DNA of 64,000 nt from Sabellastarte sp. h YS-2021. Taxonomy: Eukaryota > Annelida > Polychaeta > Sabellida > Sabellidae. The notes beneath the pieces were generated by a model. The model did no database searches. It was not told the origin of the DNA and saw only the letters and a program-made list of their open reading frames with translations. The translations under genes and the position numbers were made by a program. Below, piece by piece: positions 57,950 through 64,000 of the stretch (the first letter of the stretch is position 1; the number at the start of each line of letters is the position of its first letter). Location: the NCBI GenBank assembly GCA_964017235.1, contig OZ024933.1, positions 91,541,432 through 91,605,431 on the forward strand. The letters are read 5' to 3'.

Positions 57950-58070
57950 TCCTTATGATGGTAAATGGAGTAAAACAATGATAGGATATGGAGCAGAAAA
58001 CACACACTTTGTGGTGGAGCTCACCTACAACTATGGTATTGGGTCTTACAAGCTGGGAAATGATTTTCAG
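57950..58070 (+). CDS. GLOD4: GLOD4 exon 3
   Basis: The acceptor is TTTTTGCAG. The first base completes a Gly codon with exon 2, then [14 protein letters not shown] and [18 protein letters not shown] follow. These are the most conserved stretches of the first vicinal-oxygen-chelate module, with the ELTYNYG strand. The exon ends at CAG|GTGATT in phase 0. Confidence 0.95.
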
Positions 58071-58934
58071 GTGATTGTTGTAAATTTAAAAAAAACTGTA
58101 TTCGTGCAATATGTATTATACTGTCAACCTTATCAACTACTTCCCTGTGAACACAAACTAGGTCCCTCTAGAAAACTTTAGTCAGTAGCGCAGATTTTAT
58201 TGAACCAAATATCACAGATACAGGAATTAAAATAAAGAGGATAAAAAATTTCCCTCTGTGGAAAAAAAGAATAAATGACAAAAATATATGCAAATAGAAA
58301 ATCTTCTTTCAAGATATAAATGAATTACATAAATTTTAAATCATTTTTTTGTAATGGTATAATTCTTTGCAATATATATGTGCTAAAGGCACCAAGGACT
58401 GTAAATGCTGGTGAATGTAAGGAGCTGAGTTTGTGTACAAGGAAAGGGAGGGCAAAATGGTGTAGAGGGGCCAAATTTTTTAGGGTTTAAAAGAACAAGT
58501 TTTCCAGACATGAAAGGGGCCGAGTTTGTAAAGTGGTAAAATTGTCCTTGTTATTGTTATGCCTAGGGAAATTTTACATAAAATTACATAAATGTTACAG
58601 AAAAGAGATTTTGTGAGTAAAGTCATTTGCCCTACAATTTTGAATGACAGTACCAGTTAGCTTTTGTGAATATACAAGACTTTATAAGAACACTAAACCA
58701 TTAAATGTGGGCGAATTTGATAACATGGTAAAGCATTGGCAGAACTTCATGTCAAATAAGTCATAATTGCAAGGTTTTAAAACCTCTATATTAAATACAA
58801 AAGATCTGTCTTGTATTCTATTTCAATTAACATTAGAAGCCCATATATCATATGTTATTCCTTTCAACATCTTCTTTATCGATAATAAAGCTATTTACAA
58901 TTATCCAAGACATAAAAAGTAACATTTCTTTCAG
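58071..58934. other. GLOD4 intron 3
   Basis: AT-rich intron sequence with no recognised element. Confidence 0.7.
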
Positions 58935-59076
58935 GGACTAACTATTGAATCTGACACAATACTCAATAAAGCAAAGGAAGCAAATCTCACAGTGAAGCAA
59001 GAGAATGGTTGTAGTTTTATAGAATCTCCAGATGGCCACAGATTTTTTGTCCAACCCTTGACAGGAAACAAGCCAG
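58935..59076 (+). CDS. GLOD4: GLOD4 exon 4
   Basis: The acceptor is TTTCTTTCAG. The exon encodes GLTIESDTIL, then a variable helix, then IESPDGHRFFVQP, equivalent to the (S/A)PGGYKFYLQ strand of vertebrate GLOD4. It ends in phase 1 (CCAG|GTATAT). This region closes the first domain. Confidence 0.9.
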
Positions 59077-59444
59077 GTATATGATGGTGACACTTCTGTT
59101 GGACCAAAATCGATGCCTCACATGCTTAGTGGCACAGTTTTGTAAAGAAGTGCAGCTATACTCTGTATCATGTAGAAAATATTTAACTTTTCTACTTTGC
59201 ATCTAGTTCATGTAAACATAACCTCATTTAAGATTAGGGCTAGATTGTGTATCAGTCAAATGTGAGATTATTATTTATTATTATATGGGTACAGGGGTAG
59301 TTAAATTGATTTCAATCAATATTTTGGTCATGATTGAATTTAATATAATTTGATAAAAAGATATGTAGCTTTTGCAGGTTTTATCTGATCTCTGATTTTA
59401 TGAATCTCAGAACTTTAGCACTTTTTGTTTAATTTTCTTTTCAG

Positions 59445-59495
59445 ACCCAGTGAAAAAAGTTATACTTTCCAGCTCCAATCTACAAAGATCTATTG
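59445..59495 (+). CDS. GLOD4: GLOD4 exon 5
   Basis: A 51-nt exon after TTTTCTTTTCAG, in phase with exon 4. It encodes DPVKKVILSSSNLQRSI, equivalent to the DPVLKVTL...DLQKS start of the second domain. The donor is ATTG|GTATGA. Only 17 bp separate the exon end from the start of the family C element at 59513. Confidence 0.92.
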
Positions 59496-59512
59496 GTATG
59501 AATGATTTTTTT

Positions 59513-62076
59513 ACCCCACAGCCCTTAAGGGCTATCGGGGTATTGTTTTCACCCATGGTGTCCGGATGGGCGGGTGGGTTGGCGGCGGGAAAAGTTTGTC
59601 CGGGCCTGTATCTCAGAAACCGTAAGGTGTAGGCAGTTGATACTTGGTAGGGTCATTGGTTAGGGGTTGTAGGTGTGCAATGTCACGGTGTGACCTTGAT
59701 TTGACCTTTGATTTTGCCGTAGTGACCTTGACCTATAAAATCTTGTCCGGGCTATATCTCGGAAACTGTAAGGTGTAGGACGTTGATACTTGGTAGGGAC
59801 ATTGGTTAGGGGTTGTAGGTGTGCAGGGTCATGGTATGACCTTGATTTGACCTTTGACCTTGCCGTAGTGACCTTGACCTGTAAAATCTTGTCCGGGCTC
59901 TATCTTAGCAACCATAAGGTGTAGGAAGTCGATACTTGGTAGGGACATTGGTTAGGCTGTGTAGGTGTGCAACGTCATGGTGTGACCTTGATTTGACCTT
60001 TCACCTTGCTGTAGTGACCTTGATCTATAAAATCTTGTCCGGGCTATATCTCGGAAGCCGTAAGGTGTAGGAAGTTAATACTTGGTAGGGACATTTGTTA
60101 GGGGTTGTAGGTGTGCAACATCATGGTGTGACCTTGATTTGACCTTTGACCTTGCTGTAGTGACCTTGACCTATAAAATCTTGTGCGGGCTATATCTGGG
60201 GAACCATAAGGTTTAGGAAATTGATACTTGGTAGGGACATTGGTTAGGCTGTGTAGGTGTGCAACGTCATGGCATGACCTTAATTTGACCTTTGACCTTG
60301 TCGTAGTGACCTTGCCATAGAAACCTTGACCTATAATGCCTTGTCCGGGCTATATCTCGGAAACCATGTAGGAAGTTGATATTTAGTAGGGACATTGGTC
60401 GGGGGTTATAGGTTTGCAATGGGACCTGGATTTGACCTTTGATCTTGCATATCTGATGCCATTTTATCTCTCTACGGGGATATCTGATACTATTTTATCT
60501 CACTTATATCTCTCTTATATCTTTTTACTCGAACCTTGGTTGTTGCACCTTTGGGTATCTTTTGATGTAGCATAAGCACTGTTAAAGTCATATTAGAAGT
60601 CATTAAGGGTTTTACTTTTGCAACCTCCCATTGTAACAGATGGTATACAAGTGTGTCAGAAACCTTGGGGTAATCATTGACCAAGACCTATCACTTAAGG
60701 AACAAGTAAATGCCATATGCAGATCCTGTTATGGTCACCTAAGGTTCATCATTCAAATAAGACCTTACCTGACTAACACACACTTACGTGACACACACAA
60801 TCGTACAGTCACTCATATCTTCCAGATTGGACTATTTTAACTCTCTCCTGGCTGAACCCCTACAATATCTTATCCATAAGTTGCAGAAAGTACAAAATTG
60901 GGCTGCCAGGATAGTTTTGAATGTCAAGAAACATGATTCTATATCGGTTCACCTGCATCAGCTCCACTGGTTGCCTGTAAGGTTTTGGATCAAATTTACA
61001 ATAAATCTACTACTATATAAGAGTTTGAATCGACAGGCACCAGCATATTTGACATCAATGCTTAAATACCAGCATCATCAACACACTACAAGATTGGCAA
61101 GAAAATCATACATGCTATAAGCGAACAAGATCGAAACTCGTCTCTATGGGTGACCATGCCTTCAGTGTTTTGGCACCAAAGTATTGGAACGAACTGCCAG
61201 ATGATATCAGGAACATTGAACTTCCATTGGACATCTTCAGAAAGAAACTAAAAACTCTTTATTTTAAAAAAGCATATTGTAAAGAAAAAAGGCAATGATT
61301 GTTTATTCTTAAATAGAATTGCGCAATATAAATTTGTCATATTTTTTGTTTTTTTGTTTATTTTTTATTTCATCAAGTGAGCCACAGGTTTTGCCCCAAC
61401 ACCACACATAAGCATGTCTTGCCACATCTGTATGTATGGGTAATATTTAAAACATTCAAACCATAATTCCACCATACAAAACAAATATGAAAATGGGAGA
61501 GGTCTTAAATATTCACACAAATGTATGAGGTCACTTTGGTATGGTTGAACAATATTGAAAACATGCAAGTCATAATTCAACTTTGCGAAATGTGCATGTA
61601 TAACTATCTTGCAGCTTCTAGGACAAACAGACTGGCAGGGTCTTAATCTTTTCAACCCGAAAGCATTTTTGTTGGTTGAGGAATGGCGGATTGGCGCTAA
61701 TTTCAAACCCGGCCTTGATTTGACCTTGACCTATAATATATTGTCCGGGCATATCTCGGCAACCATAAGGATATGGATTGCTGCAACTGATTATTATATG
61801 TGCTTTTACATAATTGTGGTATTTCCATTGACACCTATTCTCCAGTTAATAAATTTTACAGCTTCATAATTTTTAGTTTACTGAATTGTCTTGTTTTAAT
61901 ATTTAATCTTTACATGCAGTTTCTTTCTCTTAGATGTTATTTTCTCCACTTAAACATTATTTGGACACTGACACTGCTCTAAAAGTATCCCAATCTGTGT
62001 ACTGTTTCACTACTTCTATATCTCATGGTGTTGAAAACTATTTCCCCAGGCTGTGGGGTGCAGGCATCTCTGATGC
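59513..62076 (+). mobile_element. Family C element, copy 3 (most complete) in GLOD4 intron 5
   Basis: The 5' end ACCCCACAGCC (59513-59523) pairs with GGCTGTGGGGT (62049-62059). A 5' hairpin AGCCCTTAAGGGCT (59520-59533) lies just inside. A 3' hairpin GCATC-TCT-GATGC (62064-62076) followed by TATTTTTT closes the element. Six or so 146-150 bp units fill 59580-60440, and the tail is interrupted by a LINE fragment at about 60639-61365. No coding capacity of its own is seen. Confidence 0.85.
60639..61365 (+). pseudogene. 5'-truncated LINE (CR1/L2-like) 3' end
   Basis: Three frames together encode the C-terminal end of a non-LTR reverse transcriptase: NLGVIIDQDLS with a short helix, then SSRLDYFNSLL, LQKVQNWAARIV and HWLPV, then WNELPDDIR and FRKKLKTLYF. 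These are landmarks of the CR1/L2/Rex group. The 3' tail contains ATTGCGCAATATAAAT, similar to the short 3' signature of that group. The uninterrupted family C tail at 8290-8330 shows the site before insertion. Frameshifts near 60790 and 61117 make it non-functional. Confidence 0.8.
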
Positions 62077-62322
62077 TATTTTTTAGTGTACAGATACCAA
62101 AAAGTACTGGTATATTTCATCAAAACAAAATAGAATAAATAGTAATCTGACAAATTAGTTCTGTTTGTAAGACTTATTACTAACAATGTTGAATTTTTCT
62201 ATCTAGATTATGTGTAAATTTGATCAAATAATTTTATGTTATCTTATTTTACAAAATAAGAGATAACTTAAGAGTGATTAATATCATATTTGTTATAGCT
62301 TTTCTTTGCGTTTTTATGACAG

Positions 62323-62402
62323 AGTTCTGGAGAGACAAATGTTGCATGACTGTACACTCAGAGGACACACATTCTGCACTCTTGGGTTATGGAACAGATC
62401 AG
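62323..62402 (+). CDS. GLOD4: GLOD4 exon 6
   Basis: The acceptor is TTTTTATGACAG. The 80-nt exon continues the second domain with EFWRDKCCM and a ALLGYGTDQ end, matching the ALLGYAD strand of the family. It is in phase with exon 5 and ends at CAG|GTTAGT in phase 0. Exons to this point give about 178 of the roughly 300 residues expected. No further exon was recognised before the window ends. Confidence 0.88.
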
Positions 62403-64000
62403 GTTAGTTAGTAATATTTATAGTAGTTACTATTAAGTAATAAGGCTGAAACAGGTTTCGGTCTACTAGCGCTAACTGTGTAGCCATCAGAGACACGAAT
62501 AGTTCACTGAAGCAGTCATACATTCCAGTACTGATGTAGCCCAATGCAGGTACTGATCAGGCTGATCATTCTGCACCACAATTCATGAAAGTCTGGAGAC
62601 AAAAAAAATGATTTCTAGAAGTGATAGCCTCACTAAAGCTCGCGCTTAAATACAAGTTAAAATTAAGGATTGAAAGGGTGTAAAGACAGCTTGAATACTT
62701 GTTTCAAAATAGATTATTTGAATTATTAAATCAGGAAAAGAGTATTATTTTTGTATATAATGAAAAAGGGACCTGAATACAAAAATTGCACCTCCTTCAA
62801 GCCAGTGGTACCAGTGATTATTTTTATAACCTATGGGCACTTATTTATTGAGGTACATACATCATTGGTTTTCATATAAAGCCTATGTTAAAATAAGCAC
62901 ATTGACATCTTAAAGATAAATATCAGATACATCTACCATAAATTCTTTTGCTGCGGCTCCACTGTCACAAATTTTACTCCTAAATCAGTTTGCAATTGAA
63001 AATATTAGTGTTGAGAGACTTGCTGACAGAGATCTGGAATACACTCCTGAAAATCTTGCATTCCTTGCCATGGTGTGGTCATTTGGCTATTTTATTCATC
63101 AGCTCCAAAACCTGTTGATATTTTTCAGAAACTTTTCCAACGGCAGCCTTTTTAGTTTTATTTCTGTCTGATTCCTGTGTCACCATGGGAGTTCACAGAG
63201 CATTTGTATGTGGGGTCATCATTGGTCTTAGTCATGTCAATGTATTCCTTGTAAATTGTGATATATTTCACAATGAATTGTCATTCTGAAAATTTGGTGA
63301 TATTGTGATGCCAAGTTTTACATGTCAATTCTGCACAAGTTTCTTTCACCACTGAACTGCCTGTTGTGGTAAGACTGGAAACAAGTCACCTAGGCAACCG
63401 AATGATTCTCAGGTATTGTAAGTGATCATTTGGCTCTCGTTACCTTAACCCACTGCAAGGGAAAGGACAACCGTATTCTAATTACGTCTGTCAGTCTGTT
63501 TGTTTGTGCACATAACTCACAAACTATTCATCAAATCTGGGTCATACTTTTACACAAAGTGGGGCCTACTTATGCCTTGGTCCTCTCCAAACATGTTACA
63601 GATCCAGATAGAGTTGCCAGATTCTTTTTCCCTTAATTTGTACAAATATTTCCTACTTGTTGCACTCAAAAGCTGACATGGTCACAGTGAGACCAAGGAT
63701 GCATCTGTGGTGAGAGTAATTTTGTGCTTTTTTTCAGCACCACCCGCAGTACTGCTCGTTATTTTTGTGGTTGTGAATTTGAATTGCAAGAGTTAAGATA
63801 GAGATTAAGCACAATTAGAATTACAGCTCTTGACAACTTGTGGAGTATACTAATGGTCTGTCCTAATATGACCGAAGTCCTAAGTTGTTAAAAGCAAATT
63901 CAAAAATCCAGATTTGAAATGTACTCAAAGTATCAAAACCATGTTTTAATTTGATGGTTTTTGGAGGTGTCCTGTTCTTGCAGTGTTGCCTGGAGTTGAG
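62403..64000. other. GLOD4 intron 6, right edge
   Basis: No further GLOD4 exon was recognised. At 63430-63640 a segment with ACATAACTCACAAACTATTC and CATCAAATCTGGGTCATAC belongs to the same array superfamily as A-G. Otherwise nothing is seen. Confidence 0.5.

Overview
The window is animal nuclear DNA: AT-rich, intron-bearing, and dominated by transposable elements and tandem arrays. The mix of tandem-repeat-bearing hairpin elements (as in bivalve 'pearl' and Helentron-derived elements), a DIRS-type retroelement, a Polinton/Maverick and a PIF/Harbinger transposase fits a marine invertebrate, most likely a mollusc. That assignment is an inference; no species can be named.

Only two host genes are supported, both partial and both on the + strand. 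Two exons (2862-2986 and 14798-14888) join in phase across an 11.8 kb intron and encode the C-terminal end of a protein resembling the Y_phosphatase3 (tyrosine/serine phosphatase) family. Six exons (53299-62402) encode roughly the first 178 residues of GLOD4, the glyoxalase-domain-containing protein 4; its remaining exons lie beyond the right edge.

Most other DNA is repeats. At least six tandem-array families with periods of about 145-170 bp occur: A (399-1415, 43440-43800), B (3555-5700), C (6900-8200, 30700-32100, 59580-60440), D (9090-11790, 46330-49060), E (11790-12440, 32400-33850) and G (18400-19470). Several sit inside elements with a shared plan: a 5' hairpin, the array, a short terminal inverted repeat and a 3' hairpin followed by a T- or CT-rich stretch. 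Some lie nose to tail (C, then D, then F at 6835-12754).

Autonomous-type elements are all decayed. A DIRS-like retroelement (about 20.8-26.5 kb) has reverse transcriptase, RNase H region and tyrosine recombinase remnants, with a promoter-like leader rich in CRE, CCAAT and CACGTG motifs. A compact Polinton/Maverick (34.9-42.6 kb) has integrase, minor capsid, small basic protein, major capsid, protease and a zinc-finger/ATPase gene, but no DNA polymerase B; 304-bp near-identical inverted repeats flank it. A Harbinger transposase (49.3-50.5 kb) has a Lys in place of the catalytic Glu. A 5'-truncated LINE (60.6-61.4 kb), a tRNA-derived SINE (48743-48978) and several MITEs complete the picture. 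Several insertions have recognisable target duplications or an uninterrupted copy elsewhere in the window, so their order can be read directly.
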